A stretch of DNA of 64,000 nt from Streptomyces sp. NBC_00102 (GCF_026343115.1 NZ_JAPEMC010000001.1:6241001-6305000), one strand, 5' to 3'. Counted from the first letter of the stretch, positions 16,528 to 26,654 are shown. The notes: a model not told the origin generated them from the sequence alone. Program-made: numbers and translations.

Positions 16528-16640
16528 CGTCGCGGAGAGGTCCCCGTCGCGGAACCCCCGTCGCGGAACCCCAGCCGGGGAGTCCACTCCGGGGAGTCCA
16601 CGCCGTGGAACCCCGCCGTGGAACCCCGTCGTGGAGAACC
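16528..16640. repeat. Short GC-rich tandem repeats before eamA gene
   Basis: A run of 12-14-bp units: GTCGCGGAACCCC (twice), CCGGGGAGTCCAC (twice) and CCGTGGAACCCC (twice, plus a GTCGTGGA variant). The GGGGAGTCCAC and GTGGAACCCC units are nearly reverse complements, so the tract can fold on itself. It occupies the leader just ahead of the exporter's start at 16653. The remaining part of the 16311-16652 gap shows no gene. Confidence 0.8.
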
Positions 16641-16652
16641 CAGGAGTACCAG

Positions 16653-17564
16653 GTGTCCGCTGTCGCCGTGCCCGCCGCCCCGTCCCGACCCGCCTGGTCG
16701 ACCGACCTGCCCGTGCTGGCGGTCGCCGTCGTCTGGGGATCGAGCTACCTCGCGGCCAAGGGCATCACCACCCCGCAGACCGTCGTCGCGGTCCTCGTAC
16801 TGCGCTTCGCGGTCGTGCTGCCCGTCCTGGCCGTCGCCGGAGCGCGTGGCCTGAGGGCCCTGACGGCGGCCCAGTGGCGGGGTGCGGGGCTGCTCGGGCT
16901 GATCCTCAGCGGGATCTTCCTGCTGGAGACGTACGGCATCGTGCACACCTCGGCCACCAACGCCGGTCTCATCATCAGCCTGACCATGATCTTCACCCCG
17001 CTCGCCGAGTCGGTCGTCACCCGCACCCGGCCGACCGGCCGTTTCCTCCTCGCCGCCGGACTCTCGGTCCTGGGCGTGGTGCTGCTGACGCAGGGAGGCG
17101 GGTTCACCAGCCCGTCCGGCGGCGACCTGCTGATGCTGCTCGCCGCCCTCGCCCGTACGGTCCACGTCCTCGCGATGGCCCGGATCAAGGCCGTCCAGTC
17201 GGCCGACTCGCTCCCCCTGACCACCGTCCAGCTGGGCAGCGCGGTGGCCGTCTTCGCGGTGCTCGCCGCCGCGCCCGGTACCGGCGCCCCGCCCTGGACG
17301 GTGGCCGCCGGGTTCGGCGCGGGGGAGTGGGCCGGCCTGTTCTTCCTCGCCGCCTTCTGCACGCTCTTCGCGTTCTTCGTGCAGATGTGGGCGGTACGGC
17401 GCACCTCGCCGTCCCGGGTCAGCCTGCTGCTCGGTACGGAACCGCTGTGGGCCGCCGCCGTCGGCACCGCGATCGGCGGCGAGCGGCTCGGGGTCCTCGG
17501 GGCGGTGGGCGCCGTACTGGTTCTGGCAGGCACGGCCTGGGGCCGGCGCGGCGCACAGGTCTGA
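16653..17564 (+). CDS. EamA/DMT family exporter
   Basis: 303 residues with ten predicted membrane segments in two EamA repeats. The first repeat begins LPVLAVAVVWGSSYLAAKGI and the second contains GDLLMLLAALARTVHVLAMA. The C-terminal end is LLLGTEPLWAAAVGTAIGGE. It is a drug/metabolite transporter of the plasma membrane; the substrate is not predictable. GTG at 16653 follows CAGGAG (16641-16646). The leader contains the tandem repeats at 16528-16640, which may influence expression. Confidence 0.92.
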   Translation: MSAVAVPAAPSRPAWSTDLPVLAVAVVWGSSYLAAKGITTPQTVVAVLVLRFAVVLPVLAVAGARGLRALTAAQWRGAGLLGLILSGIFLLETYGIVHTSATNAGLIISLTMIFTPLAESVVTRTRPTGRFLLAAGLSVLGVVLLTQGGGFTSPSGGDLLMLLAALARTVHVLAMARIKAVQSADSLPLTTVQLGSAVAVFAVLAAAPGTGAPPWTVAAGFGAGEWAGLFFLAAFCTLFAFFVQMWAVRRTSPSRVSLLLGTEPLWAAAVGTAIGGERLGVLGAVGAVLVLAGTAWGRRGAQV

Positions 17565-17719
17565 ACCGGCCATGTGCAACCGCGTCCGGGGCCAGGAGGG
17601 TTGGACCGTCCCATGGTGAGGTAGGGACACGCACGGAGGCGGGGCCGCTCCCGCCGCCGTCACGCGCCGGCCGCGGAGCGCACCCGGTCGACGCGGCCGC
17701 ACCTGCGAAGGGAACCGCA

Positions 17720-18916
17720 GTGACCACCGAAGCGATACTGGATCTGGGCGCCCTGGGTGAGGCGTTCACCCGGGACCCGTACCCCTACTACGCCGAACTC
17801 CGCGCCCGGGGGCCGGTCCACCGGGTGGTCCTGCCCGGCGGAACGCCCGCCTGGCTCGTGGTGGGGTACGAAGCCGGGCGCGAACTCCTCGCCGACCAGC
17901 GGCTCTCCAAGGAGTGGAGGAACGCCTCGCCGCTCCTCAACCTCCACCAGATGACGGCCGGACCGTCGATGCTCAGCTCCGACGCCCCGGACCACACCCG
18001 GCTCCGCAAGCTGGTGAGCCGCGAGTTCACCCCGCGTCGGATGGAGCAACTCGTCCCGCGCGTACAACGCATGACGGACGATCTGCTCGACGCGATGCTG
18101 GCGGAGCCCGGTCAGGGCACCGATCTCGTCGACGCGCTGTCGTTCCCGCTGCCCATGGCGGTGATCTGTGAGCTGCTCGGCGTGCCCGACATGGACCGGG
18201 TGAGTTTCCGTGAGTGGTCCAACACCGCCCTCTCCTCCATCGACGCCGAGGCGCGCCGCTCCGCCGTCACCTCGATGAACGCGTACATCGCCACGATGCT
18301 GGACGACAAGCGGGGGCAGCCGGGCGACGACCTGATGAGCGCGCTCATCCACACCGCGGACGAGGAGGGGGACCGGCTCTCCGGAGACGAACTGGCGGGC
18401 ATGGCATGGCTCTTGCTCGTCGCCGGCCATGAGACCACCGTCAACCTCATCACCAACGGGGTGCTCCATCTCCTCGCCCACCCCGACCAGTTGGCGGCCC
18501 TGCGCGCCGACCCCGGGCTGCTCGGCAACGCGGTGGAGGAGATCCTGCGCTACGACAGCCCGGTCGAGACACCCACGTTCCGCTTCACCACCGGGCCGCT
18601 CGACGTCGGTGGCTCCGTGATCCCGGGCGGCGGCGAGCTCGTCCTCGTCGCGCTGGCGGACGCCAACCGGGACCCCGCCCGTTTCGAGGGCGCGGAACGC
18701 TTCGACATCACCCGCGACGCGCGCGGCCACGTCTCCTTCGGCCACGGCATCCACTACTGCCTCGGCGCACCGCTCGCCCGGGTCGAGGCGCGGATCGCGC
18801 TCGGTTCGCTGCTGGCCCGCTGCCCCGGCCTGCGGCTGGACATCGATCCGGACCGGCTCACCTGGCGTACGGGGATGCTGATCCGGGGCCCCGAGAGCCT
18901 CCCGATCGCCTGGTAG
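17720..18916 (+). CDS. Cytochrome P450
   Basis: 398 residues, the usual length for soluble bacterial class I P450s. The I-helix oxygen-binding motif is AGHETT (235-240), the K-helix ExxR is E274-R277 (EEILRYDSPV), and the heme-thiolate loop is FGHGIHYCLGAPLAR with C347. The overall sequence is CYP107-like. GTG at 17720 follows GAAGGGA. No ferredoxin or ferredoxin reductase gene is adjacent, so it must use partners from elsewhere. The substrate is unknown; it is not inside a recognisable biosynthetic cluster. Confidence 0.95.
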   Translation: MTTEAILDLGALGEAFTRDPYPYYAELRARGPVHRVVLPGGTPAWLVVGYEAGRELLADQRLSKEWRNASPLLNLHQMTAGPSMLSSDAPDHTRLRKLVSREFTPRRMEQLVPRVQRMTDDLLDAMLAEPGQGTDLVDALSFPLPMAVICELLGVPDMDRVSFREWSNTALSSIDAEARRSAVTSMNAYIATMLDDKRGQPGDDLMSALIHTADEEGDRLSGDELAGMAWLLLVAGHETTVNLITNGVLHLLAHPDQLAALRADPGLLGNAVEEILRYDSPVETPTFRFTTGPLDVGGSVIPGGGELVLVALADANRDPARFEGAERFDITRDARGHVSFGHGIHYCLGAPLARVEARIALGSLLARCPGLRLDIDPDRLTWRTGMLIRGPESLPIAW

Positions 18917-18938
18917 AGCCCCCGGGCCCCGGGCCCGC

Positions 18939-19940
18939 TCAGCCGCCGGGGATCTCGCTCATCGCCACCGGGCGCCGCTCCCGCCGCGAGCGCTCGCACG
19001 CCTCGGCGATCCGCAGCGCCGCCAGGGCCTCCCGGCCGTCGCACGGATTGGCCGCCCCGCCCGCCACCAGCCGGACGAAGGCGTCGAGCTCGGCCTCGTA
19101 CGCCGGGGCGAACCGCTCAAGGAAGCCGGGCCAGGCCTTCAGCGGGGCGTCCGGGCCCCCCGGCTCCACCGAGGTGAGCGGGGCGCGGTCGTCCAGGCCC
19201 ACCGCGATCTGGTCCAGCTCGCCCGCCAGCTCCATCCGCACGTCGTACCCGGCGCCGTTGCACCGTGTCGCGGTGGCCGTCACCAGGGTGGTGTCGTCCA
19301 GGGTCAGCAGGGCGGCGGCCGTCGACACGTCGCCCGCCTCGCGGAAGGCGGCCGGACCCGCGTCCGACCCGGTGGCGTACACCTCGCTCACCTCGCGGCC
19401 CGTCACCCACCGCACCATGTCGAAGTCGTGGATCAGGCAGTCGCGGAAGAGCCCCCCGGAGAGCGGGAGGTAGGCGGCCGGCGGCGGGGCGGGGTCGGAG
19501 GTGACCGCCCGTACCGTGTGCAGCCGGCCGAGCCGCCCCTCACGGACCGCCTCGCGCGCGGCGCGGTATCCGGCGTCGAAGCGGCGCATGAAGCCGAGCT
19601 GGAGCACCGACCCCGCCGCCTCCACCTCCGCCAGCGCGGCCAGCGTCCCCGGCAGGTCCAGGGCGACGGGCTTCTCGCAGAACGCGGGCAGTCCGGCGCG
19701 GGCCGCGCGGGCGACCAGGCCGGCGTGGGCGGCCGTGGCCGACGCGATCACCACGGCGTCCACCCCGCCGCCGAAGACCTCGTCGACCTCCACAGCGGTC
19801 CCGCCCGTACGGGCCGCCGCTGCGGCCGCGCGGGCCGGATCGGCGTCCGCCACGACGAGCGAATCCACCGCGGGATGGCGGCCGAGCGCCTCCGCGTGGA
19901 AAGTGCCGATACGTCCCGTTCCGACCAGTCCGATACGCAT
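18939..19940 (-). CDS. Gfo/Idh/MocA oxidoreductase, inositol 2-dehydrogenase-like
   Basis: 333 residues. N-terminal Rossmann fold (RIGLVGTGRIGTFHAEALGR, VVADADPARA), the family EKP motif (LPAFCEKPVALDL, catalytic Lys), and the GFMRRFDAGYRAAREAV and GGLFRDCLIHDFDMVRWVTG elements with the conserved D/H pair. Closest in type to myo-inositol dehydrogenases (IolG). It is divergent from a periplasmic-binding-protein sugar importer, so it probably oxidises the sugar or cyclitol brought in by that system. ATG at 19940. Confidence 0.9.
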   Translation of the reverse strand: MRIGLVGTGRIGTFHAEALGRHPAVDSLVVADADPARAAAAAARTGGTAVEVDEVFGGGVDAVVIASATAAHAGLVARAARAGLPAFCEKPVALDLPGTLAALAEVEAAGSVLQLGFMRRFDAGYRAAREAVREGRLGRLHTVRAVTSDPAPPPAAYLPLSGGLFRDCLIHDFDMVRWVTGREVSEVYATGSDAGPAAFREAGDVSTAAALLTLDDTTLVTATATRCNGAGYDVRMELAGELDQIAVGLDDRAPLTSVEPGGPDAPLKAWPGFLERFAPAYEAELDAFVRLVAGGAANPCDGREALAALRIAEACERSRRERRPVAMSEIPGG

Positions 19941-20181
19941 GGCCTCACGGTGGCGTCCGCCCTGTCACCGTGTCAAGCACGCGCAAAGGGCCCCACCCGC
20001 ACCTCCTGCCCGCCTGCGACCTGGGAATTCGTCCACACGTCCGGGCGACACATTCATTTGGCCGGGCCCTGCCGGGTGCCGCCCGTCGAACCTCGGGGAT
20101 ACTTGGGCAGCCGGGCCGGGACTCCACACGTCCGCGGCGCACCAGACGGCACAGTGAGCGGCACAAGAAGGGCACGGCTTC

Positions 20182-21201
20182 GTGGCAAGGGTTCGGACAG
20201 GGGTACGCGCGATGGGCGCCGTGCTGGCAGTGGTGCTCGGGGCCTCCCTCGCGGGATGCAGCAGCACCGGCGGCAGGCGGGCGGAGGAACGCGCGGCAGC
20301 ATCCCAGGCCGCCTCCGAGGGCCATTCGGCCGTGAACACGCCCCGCTGGACGTTCGCCATGATCACCCACTCGGGCGATGGCGACACCTTCTGGGACATC
20401 GTCCAGAAGGGCGCCCACGAGGCGGCCGACAAGGACAACATCAACTTCCTGTACTCGCACAACGACGAGGCGCAGCAGCAGGCGCAGCTCGTCCAGGCCG
20501 CGATCGACAAGAAGGTCGACGGGATCATCGTCTCGCTCGCCAAGCCCGAAGCGATGAAGGACGTCGTCGCCAAGGCCACCAGGGCCGGCATCCCGGTGAT
20601 CACCGTGAACTCCGGCTCCGCCGAGTCCAAGGCGTACGGCGCGATCACCCACATCGGCCAGGACGAGTCGATCGCCGGCCAGGCGGTCGGCGACGAGCTC
20701 AATACGCGCGGCCGTAAGAACGTCCTCTGCGTCCTGCACGAGCAGGGCAACGTCGGCCACGAGCAGCGCTGCGCCGGTGTGAAGAAGAACTTCGAGGGCA
20801 AGACCACCAACCTCTACGTCGACGGCACCAACATGCCCGACGTCCAGGCGTCCATCGAGGCGAAGCTCCAGACCGACAACAGCATCGACGCCGTCGTCAC
20901 CCTCGGCGCCCCCTTCGCCGACGCGGCCGTGCAGGCCAAGAAGTCCGCCGGCAGCGACGCCGAGATCGACACCTTCGACCTGAACGCCAAGGTCGCCGCC
21001 GGGCTCAAGGACAAGACCCTCGGCTTCGCCGTCGACCAGCAGCCCTTCCTCCAGGGCTACGAGGCGGTCGACCTGCTCTGGCTCTACCGCTTCAACCGCA
21101 ACGTCCTCGGCGGCGGCCAGCCCGTCCTCACGGGTCCGCAGGTCATCACGGCCGACGACGCCGACGAACTCGCCGAGTACACCGCCCGGGGCACCCGATG
21201 A
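20182..21201 (+). CDS. Sugar ABC transporter substrate-binding lipoprotein
   Basis: 339 residues. The lipoprotein signal has lipobox LAGC with C26. The mature part is a type 1 periplasmic-binding fold of the RbsB/inositol class ([96 protein letters not shown]). GTG at 20182 follows AAGAAGGG. Its stop overlaps the permease ATG. With the next two genes it makes a carbohydrate uptake transporter of the CUT2 kind, and the divergent dehydrogenase hints at inositol or a related polyol. Confidence 0.94.
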   Translation: MARVRTGVRAMGAVLAVVLGASLAGCSSTGGRRAEERAAASQAASEGHSAVNTPRWTFAMITHSGDGDTFWDIVQKGAHEAADKDNINFLYSHNDEAQQQAQLVQAAIDKKVDGIIVSLAKPEAMKDVVAKATRAGIPVITVNSGSAESKAYGAITHIGQDESIAGQAVGDELNTRGRKNVLCVLHEQGNVGHEQRCAGVKKNFEGKTTNLYVDGTNMPDVQASIEAKLQTDNSIDAVVTLGAPFADAAVQAKKSAGSDAEIDTFDLNAKVAAGLKDKTLGFAVDQQPFLQGYEAVDLLWLYRFNRNVLGGGQPVLTGPQVITADDADELAEYTARGTR

Positions 21202-22262
21202 CGGGAACCGGACACTCCACCGCCCCGGCCCCGGCGCCAGGCGGCACCGACGAGCGGCTGCTGCGCACCTCACCGCTGCGCAAGCTCCTCGGCCGCCCCG
21301 AACTCGGCTCCGTCGTCGGCGCCCTCGCCGTCTTCCTCTTCTTCGCCGTGATCGCCGACAGCTTCCTGCGGCTGTCCAGCTTCGGGACCGTGCTCTACGC
21401 GGCCTCCACCATCGGGATCATGGCCGCGCCGGTGGCGCTGCTGATGATCGGCGGGGAGTTCGACCTCTCGGCCGGCGTCATGGTGACCAGCTCGGCGCTG
21501 GTCTCCTCGATGTTCAGCTACCAGATGACCGCCAACGTCTGGGTCGGCGTCCTCGTCTCGCTCCTGGTGACCCTGGCGTTCGGGGCGTTCAACGGGTTCA
21601 TGCTGACCCGGACGAAGCTGCCGAGCTTCATCATCACGCTCGGCACCTTCCTCATGCTGACCGGCCTCAACCTCGGTCTCACCAAGTTCATCAGCGGCAC
21701 CGTGTCGACCAAGGCGATCGGCGACATGTGGGGCTTCGACTCCGCCCACGCGGTCTTCGCCTCGCAGCTCACCCTCGGCGGCGTCGAGCTGAAGGTGACG
21801 ATCCTCTGGTGGCTGGTCCTGGTCGCCGTCGCCACCTGGATCCTGATCCGCACCCGCTTCGGCAACTGGATCTTCGCGGTCGGCGGCGACGAGAGCGCGG
21901 CCCGCGCGGTCGGAGTCCCGGTGATCCGCACCAAGATCGGCCTCTACCTCGGAGTGGCGTTCGCCGCCTGGGTCTCCGGCCAGCACCTGCTCTTCAGCTT
22001 CGACGTGGTCCAGTCCGGCGAGGGCGTGGGCAACGAGCTGATCTACATCATCGCGGCCGTCATCGGCGGCTGCCTGATCACCGGCGGCTACGGCTCCGCG
22101 ATCGGCTCGGCCGTCGGCGCCATCATCTTCGGCATGACCAGCAAGGGCATCGTCTACGCGGAGTGGAACCCGGACTGGTTCAAGTTCTTCCTCGGAGCGA
22201 TGCTGCTCCTGGCCACTCTGCTCAACACATGGGTACGCAAGCGCGCGGAGGCGACGACATGA
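21198..22262 (+). CDS. Sugar ABC transporter permease (CUT2 type)
   Basis: 354 residues, BPD_transp_2 family with about ten membrane segments. Seen are [60 protein letters not shown] (the EAA-like cytoplasmic loop) and [20 protein letters not shown]. The ATGA overlaps at both ends (21198-21201 and 22259-22262) put it in a tight three-gene operon between the binding protein and ATPase. Confidence 0.94.
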   Translation: MTGTGHSTAPAPAPGGTDERLLRTSPLRKLLGRPELGSVVGALAVFLFFAVIADSFLRLSSFGTVLYAASTIGIMAAPVALLMIGGEFDLSAGVMVTSSALVSSMFSYQMTANVWVGVLVSLLVTLAFGAFNGFMLTRTKLPSFIITLGTFLMLTGLNLGLTKFISGTVSTKAIGDMWGFDSAHAVFASQLTLGGVELKVTILWWLVLVAVATWILIRTRFGNWIFAVGGDESAARAVGVPVIRTKIGLYLGVAFAAWVSGQHLLFSFDVVQSGEGVGNELIYIIAAVIGGCLITGGYGSAIGSAVGAIIFGMTSKGIVYAEWNPDWFKFFLGAMLLLATLLNTWVRKRAEATT

Positions 22263-23110
22263 CGGCCCCGGACACCCGGGCGACGGCCCCCCAGGCGCTG
22301 GTCCAGCTCGAACACGTCAGCAAGTACTACGGCAGCATCAAGGCCCTGACCGACGTCTCGCTGGAGGTCCACGCGGGCGAGATCACCTGCGTGCTCGGCG
22401 ACAACGGTGCCGGGAAGTCCACCCTCATCAAGATCATCGCCGGTCTGCACCGGCACGACGACGGAGCCTTCCGGATCGAGGGCGAGGAGACCACCCTCGT
22501 CAACCCCCGCGACGCCCTGGACCGGGGCATCGCCACGGTCTACCAGGACCTCGCCGTCGTCCCGCTCATGCCGGTCTGGCGCAACTTCTTCCTCGGCTCG
22601 GAGCCGACCACCGGCTCCGGCCCGTTCAAGCGCCTGGACGTCCGGCTGATGCGCGAGACGACCCGCGCCGAGCTGCTCCGCATGGGCATCGACCTTCGCG
22701 ACGTCGACCAGCCGATCGGCACCCTCTCCGGCGGTGAGCGGCAGTGCGTGGCCATCGCGCGGGCCGTCCACTTCGGCGCCAAGGTCCTCGTCCTGGACGA
22801 GCCCACGGCCGCGCTCGGCGTCAAGCAGTCCGGAGTCGTACTGAAGTACGTCGCGGCGGCCCGGGACGCCGGACTCGGAGTGGTACTCATCACGCACAAC
22901 CCTCACCACGCCTTCCTCGTCGGCGACCGGTTCGTCCTCCTCAAGCGCGGCGCGATGGCAGGCAGCCACGCCAAGGGCGGCATCACTCTCGACGAGCTGA
23001 CCCGGCAGATGGCGGGCGGCAGCGAGCTCGACGAGCTCGGCCAGGAGCTCGAACGCGCCCCCGCGCCGACCTCCATCGGCGGCCACCCGGTGGACGACGA
23101 CGGAGAGTGA
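22259..23110 (+). CDS. Sugar ABC transporter ATP-binding protein, single domain
   Basis: 283 residues. Walker A is GDNGAGKST, the Q-loop is TVYQDLAVV, the signature is LSGGERQ, Walker B is [13 protein letters not shown] and the switch His is in VLITHN. CUT2 importers such as RbsA or MglA normally carry two fused ATPase domains. Here there is only one, followed by a short acidic tail ([19 protein letters not shown]), so it presumably homodimerises. A GC-rich hairpin at 23113-23144 follows before the kinase gene. Confidence 0.94.
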   Translation: MTAPDTRATAPQALVQLEHVSKYYGSIKALTDVSLEVHAGEITCVLGDNGAGKSTLIKIIAGLHRHDDGAFRIEGEETTLVNPRDALDRGIATVYQDLAVVPLMPVWRNFFLGSEPTTGSGPFKRLDVRLMRETTRAELLRMGIDLRDVDQPIGTLSGGERQCVAIARAVHFGAKVLVLDEPTAALGVKQSGVVLKYVAAARDAGLGVVLITHNPHHAFLVGDRFVLLKRGAMAGSHAKGGITLDELTRQMAGGSELDELGQELERAPAPTSIGGHPVDDDGE

Positions 23111-23245
23111 ACCGGCGGCGGCTCCGCCCCGGCGGAAGCCGCCGAGGCGGCTCGGGGCGGACGGCAGTGGCAGAATCGAGCGAGGTGGGCGCCGTCCGCC
23201 GCCGGCAGCACTGACCCGCCGGCCACCCCAGACACCGCAGGGACG

Positions 23246-24412
23246 ATGAGCACGTACCGCGACTTCACCCACCGCGGCTCCGCCCGCGCCACCGTCCTCA
23301 AGACCGTCGGTACGAGGGAGCGGCGCTCCCACCTCACGGCGCCCCGCGTCAACACCGTCGGCATCGACATCGGCGGCACCAAGGTGATGGCCGGCGTCGT
23401 CGACGCGGACGGCAACATCCTGGAGAAGCTGCGCACCGAGACGCCCGACAAGTCCAAGAGCCCCCGGGTCGTCGAGGACACCATCGTCGAGCTGGTGCTG
23501 GACCTCTCCGACCGCCACGACGTGCACGCCGTCGGCATCGGCGCGGCGGGCTGGGTCGACGCGGACCGCTCCAAGGTGCTGTTCGCCCCGCACCTCGCCT
23601 GGCGCGACGAACCGCTGCGCGACGCGCTCGCCTCCCGCCTCGTCGTCCCCGTCATGGTCGACAACGACGCGAACACCGCCGCCTGGGCCGAGTGGCGCTT
23701 CGGCGCCGGCCGGGGCGAGGACCACCTGGTGATGATCACCCTCGGCACCGGCATCGGCGGCGCGATCCTGGAGGACGGGCAGGTCAAGCGGGGCAAGTAC
23801 GGCGTGGCCGGCGAGTTCGGGCACATGCAGGTGGTCCCCGGCGGTCACCGCTGCCCCTGCGGTAACCGCGGCTGCTGGGAGCAGTACAGCTCCGGCAACG
23901 CCCTGGTCCGCGAGGCCAAGGAACTGGCCGCCGCCGATTCCCCGGTCGCGTACAACCTCATCGAGCGCGTCAAGGGCAACGTCCCGGAGATCACCGGGCC
24001 GCTCATCACCGAGCTCGCCCGTGAGGGCGACGCCATGTGCATCGAGCTCTTCCAGGACATCGGCCAGTGGCTCGGCGTCGGCATCGCCAACCTCGCCGCC
24101 GCGCTCGACCCCTCCTGCTTCGTCATCGGCGGGGGCGTCAGCGCCGCCGACGACCTGCTGATCAACCCCGCCCGGGACGCCTTCAAGCGCCAGCTCACCG
24201 GCCGCGGCTACCGCCCCGAGGCCCGGATCGTCCGGGCCCAGCTCGGCCCCGAGGCGGGCATGGTCGGCGCCGCCGATCTCGCCCGGCTCGTCGCCCGCCG
24301 TTTCCGCCGCGCCAACCGCCGCCGGGTCGAGCGGTACGAGCGCTACGCCCAGATCTACGACCAGGCCGCGAGCACCCTGCGCAGCACGCGGAGCGCCCGT
24401 ACGGGCGACTGA
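23246..24412 (+). CDS. ROK family sugar kinase
   Basis: 388 residues. The ATP phosphate-binding loop is TVGIDIGGTKVMAGVVDADG and the catalytic Asp is in VMVDNDANTAAWAEW. The glycine-rich segment is LGTGIGGAILEDGQVKRGKY, the zinc site is CPCGNRGCWEQ, and the second ATP motif is VIGGGVSAADDLL. It has an N-terminal extension of about 35 residues and a basic C-terminal tail, so it is longer than glucokinase GlkA (about 317). It lacks a DNA-binding HTH and so is an enzyme rather than a ROK repressor. It probably phosphorylates the sugar imported by the preceding operon, 135 bp upstream. Confidence 0.93.
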   Translation: MSTYRDFTHRGSARATVLKTVGTRERRSHLTAPRVNTVGIDIGGTKVMAGVVDADGNILEKLRTETPDKSKSPRVVEDTIVELVLDLSDRHDVHAVGIGAAGWVDADRSKVLFAPHLAWRDEPLRDALASRLVVPVMVDNDANTAAWAEWRFGAGRGEDHLVMITLGTGIGGAILEDGQVKRGKYGVAGEFGHMQVVPGGHRCPCGNRGCWEQYSSGNALVREAKELAAADSPVAYNLIERVKGNVPEITGPLITELAREGDAMCIELFQDIGQWLGVGIANLAAALDPSCFVIGGGVSAADDLLINPARDAFKRQLTGRGYRPEARIVRAQLGPEAGMVGAADLARLVARRFRRANRRRVERYERYAQIYDQAASTLRSTRSARTGD

Positions 24413-24513
24413 CCCCACCGGACGGACCGGCGGGGGCCCGCTCCCGCACGGTTCGCCCGGCCGACCGGTACCGCAACCCGCCCGCGCGACGAAGCTCCGA
24501 GGATCCGAAGACC

Positions 24514-25143
24514 ATGACCGCAGCCGATCATCCCCGTTCCGAGGGAACCGTGGTCGCCGACGCCGCCGAGCATCCCGTGGTGCCGCGCCAGTGCGCACCG
24601 GGGGACGGCGATTCCGCGCACGACGCGCGCAGGGTCTTCCGCAGACGGCTGATCACCGCGACGATCATCGTGCTGCTGATCGGCATCCCGGCCGGCTACC
24701 TGCTGGTCTCGGCGGGCCAGAGCCGCGCGTCCGGCAAGGACAAGGAGGCCGAGGCGGCCGCCCAGGGGCTGCGGGTGAGCTGGCCCTCGCGCATGCAGCG
24801 GCGGATCTTCGAGGTGCCCGTCCCGGGGAACGCGACCGGTGTGCAGTACTACGAGACCAACAACTGGAAGGCGAGCCGGATGTACCTGAAGTTCCGGACC
24901 ACCTCCGCCGGTCTCGACCGTTTCCTGAGCGGAATGGGAACCGACCGCGCGGCCCTGAAGACCGGCAAGATCACGATCTCCCAGCGGGACATCAGGATCA
25001 CCGACTGGAACTTCTGGTCCGGCGCCGACTGGGCCGGGACGACGCACCGCAACAAGGACCCCCGGCCCACCCAGAACATCACCGTGAACATGACCGACCC
25101 GGCGTCCCCGGTCGTCTACGTGGTCTCCGCCGCGACCCCCTGA
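24514..25143 (+). CDS. Single-pass membrane protein, unknown function
   Basis: 209 residues that I do not recognise. A cytoplasmic N-terminus of about 45 residues is followed by one membrane segment (LITATIIVLLIGIPAGYLLV). The extracytoplasmic domain contains FEVPVPGNATGVQYYETNNW, MYLKFRTTSAGLDRFLSGMG and QNITVNMTDPASPVVYVVSA. Family relatives in streptomycetes look like sugar-sensor or surface proteins, but no function can be assigned. ATG at 24514 follows GAGGATCCGAAG. Confidence 0.75.
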   Translation: MTAADHPRSEGTVVADAAEHPVVPRQCAPGDGDSAHDARRVFRRRLITATIIVLLIGIPAGYLLVSAGQSRASGKDKEAEAAAQGLRVSWPSRMQRRIFEVPVPGNATGVQYYETNNWKASRMYLKFRTTSAGLDRFLSGMGTDRAALKTGKITISQRDIRITDWNFWSGADWAGTTHRNKDPRPTQNITVNMTDPASPVVYVVSAATP

Positions 25144-25232
25144 CACGGAACCGCGGGTCCGGCACGGACGGCTTCCGCCGGGCTCCGGTCAGGTGGCGGG
25201 AGGGCGGAACCGGCGCCCCGTGCCGAGGAGCG

Positions 25233-26654
25233 TCAGCCTGCGGCGGAGGGGCTCTTCCCGCGCAGTCCCGTGCCGGCGAGGAGAGCTCCGAAAAGCAGGG
25301 CCGCCGCTCCCGCGACCAGCGCCCACCGGGTTCCGTCGGCGTTGGTCGGGGCCAGCCCGAGGATCACGCCGAGGGCGGCGACACCCAGCGAGGCGCCCAC
25401 CTGACGGGCGGAGTTGAGGGCTCCCGCCCCGATGCCGGCGAGGTCGGCCGGGACCGAGCCCGCCGTCCCGGCCACCAGGGCGGGCAGGGCGAAGGAGACC
25501 CCGAACCCGAAGGCGAGCAGGCCCACCACGGTGACGGTGAGATCGACGCCGGAGCCGCCGGTGAACGGTGCCTGGAGCAGCGCGCCCATCCCCATCAGGA
25601 CGAAGCCGATCGTGGCAGGGCGGCGCGGGCCGATACGGCCGACCAAGCGCCCGGTCCAGATCGGGTTGAACGCGGTCGGCAGCGTCAGCGGAAGAAAGGC
25701 GAGCCCGGCGCTGAGGGACGAGTAGCCGCGGCTCTCCTGGAAGAACAGCGACAGGACGAACAGAAGCCCCGAGAGTCCGAAGTTGGCCAGCAGACCGGAG
25801 GCCAGCGCGGCTGAGAACCCACGGCTGCGGAACATCCGCAGCGGGAGCATCGCCGCGTCACCGGCGCGCGACTCGGCGACCAGGAAGGCCACCACCGCGA
25901 GGGCCGCCAGCGCGAAGCCGATCAGTACGCCACCGTCCGACCAGCCCTCCGAGGGGCCCTCGATCAGGGCGTACACCAGCGCCGCGAGCGCGACCACACC
26001 GCTGAACTGCCCGGTCAGGTCGAGGCCGCCGCGCTGCTTGCGCGCGGTCTCCGGGGCCAGCCGCCAGGTGACGGCCAGGCTGACCGCGGCCAACGGCACG
26101 TTGATCAGGAAGATGCAGCGCCACCCGACGGTGTCGGTCAGGACACCGCCCACCAGCGGACCCGCGGCGAGCGCGGCACCCGTGATCGCGGCCCAGGACC
26201 CGACCGCGCGGGCCCGCTCGGCCGCGTCGGTGTACGCGTGGGTGATCAAGGCCAGGGACGCGGGCAGCAGCAGCGCTCCCGCGACGCCCAGGGCCAGGCG
26301 CAGTACCACCAGTGTGCTGAGGGAGGACGCCGCGGCCGACACACCGGAGAGGACTCCGAACGCCACGAGGCCCCAGAGGAAGATCCGCCGTCCGCCGTAC
26401 CGGTCCGACAGCCAGCCGGCCGTGAGCAGCAGCGCGGCGAAGGTGATGGTGTAGCCGTTGGTGACCCACTGCAGTCCGCTCAGCCCGATGCGCAGATCGC
26501 GGGAGATCGCCGGGAGCGCGACCGAGACGACGGTCATGTCCAGCAGCACCATGAAGTAACCGAGCGAGAGTCCGACCAGCAGAGCGCGCGAAGGCTTACC
26601 GGCCGGTTCCTCGTCGGTGACGGAAGCCCGCTGTGGTTCCGCCTGCGTCGCCAT
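25233..26654 (-). CDS. MFS transporter, DHA2 (14-TM) type
   Basis: 473 residues with about 14 membrane segments. Motif A is LTAGWLSDRYGGRRIFLWG and the motif C-like segment is ALAAGPLVGGVL in TM5. The opening VGLSLGYFMVLLDMTVVSVA is typical of EmrB/QacA exporters. Start ATG 26654 follows GGGAGAA; an upstream in-frame start at 26726 would cross the operator region. Its divergent neighbour is a LysR regulator, which likely controls it through the inverted repeat at 26783-26803. Probably drug or metabolite efflux. Confidence 0.94.
   Translation of the reverse strand: MATQAEPQRASVTDEEPAGKPSRALLVGLSLGYFMVLLDMTVVSVALPAISRDLRIGLSGLQWVTNGYTITFAALLLTAGWLSDRYGGRRIFLWGLVAFGVLSGVSAAASSLSTLVVLRLALGVAGALLLPASLALITHAYTDAAERARAVGSWAAITGAALAAGPLVGGVLTDTVGWRCIFLINVPLAAVSLAVTWRLAPETARKQRGGLDLTGQFSGVVALAALVYALIEGPSEGWSDGGVLIGFALAALAVVAFLVAESRAGDAAMLPLRMFRSRGFSAALASGLLANFGLSGLLFVLSLFFQESRGYSSLSAGLAFLPLTLPTAFNPIWTGRLVGRIGPRRPATIGFVLMGMGALLQAPFTGGSGVDLTVTVVGLLAFGFGVSFALPALVAGTAGSVPADLAGIGAGALNSARQVGASLGVAALGVILGLAPTNADGTRWALVAGAAALLFGALLAGTGLRGKSPSAAG

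Noticed and set aside
20032..20134. Direct repeat TCCACACGTCCG (20032-20043 and 20123-20134) as an operator of the sugar operon
   Set aside because: No inverted symmetry, 91 bp apart, and no regulator gene at the locus; chance similarity is possible.
22154..24598. Long minus-strand open frame (814 codons) opposite the ABC/ROK genes
   Set aside because: The plus strand has complete ABC ATPase and ROK motifs; the antisense frame has no domain and reflects GC-biased third positions.
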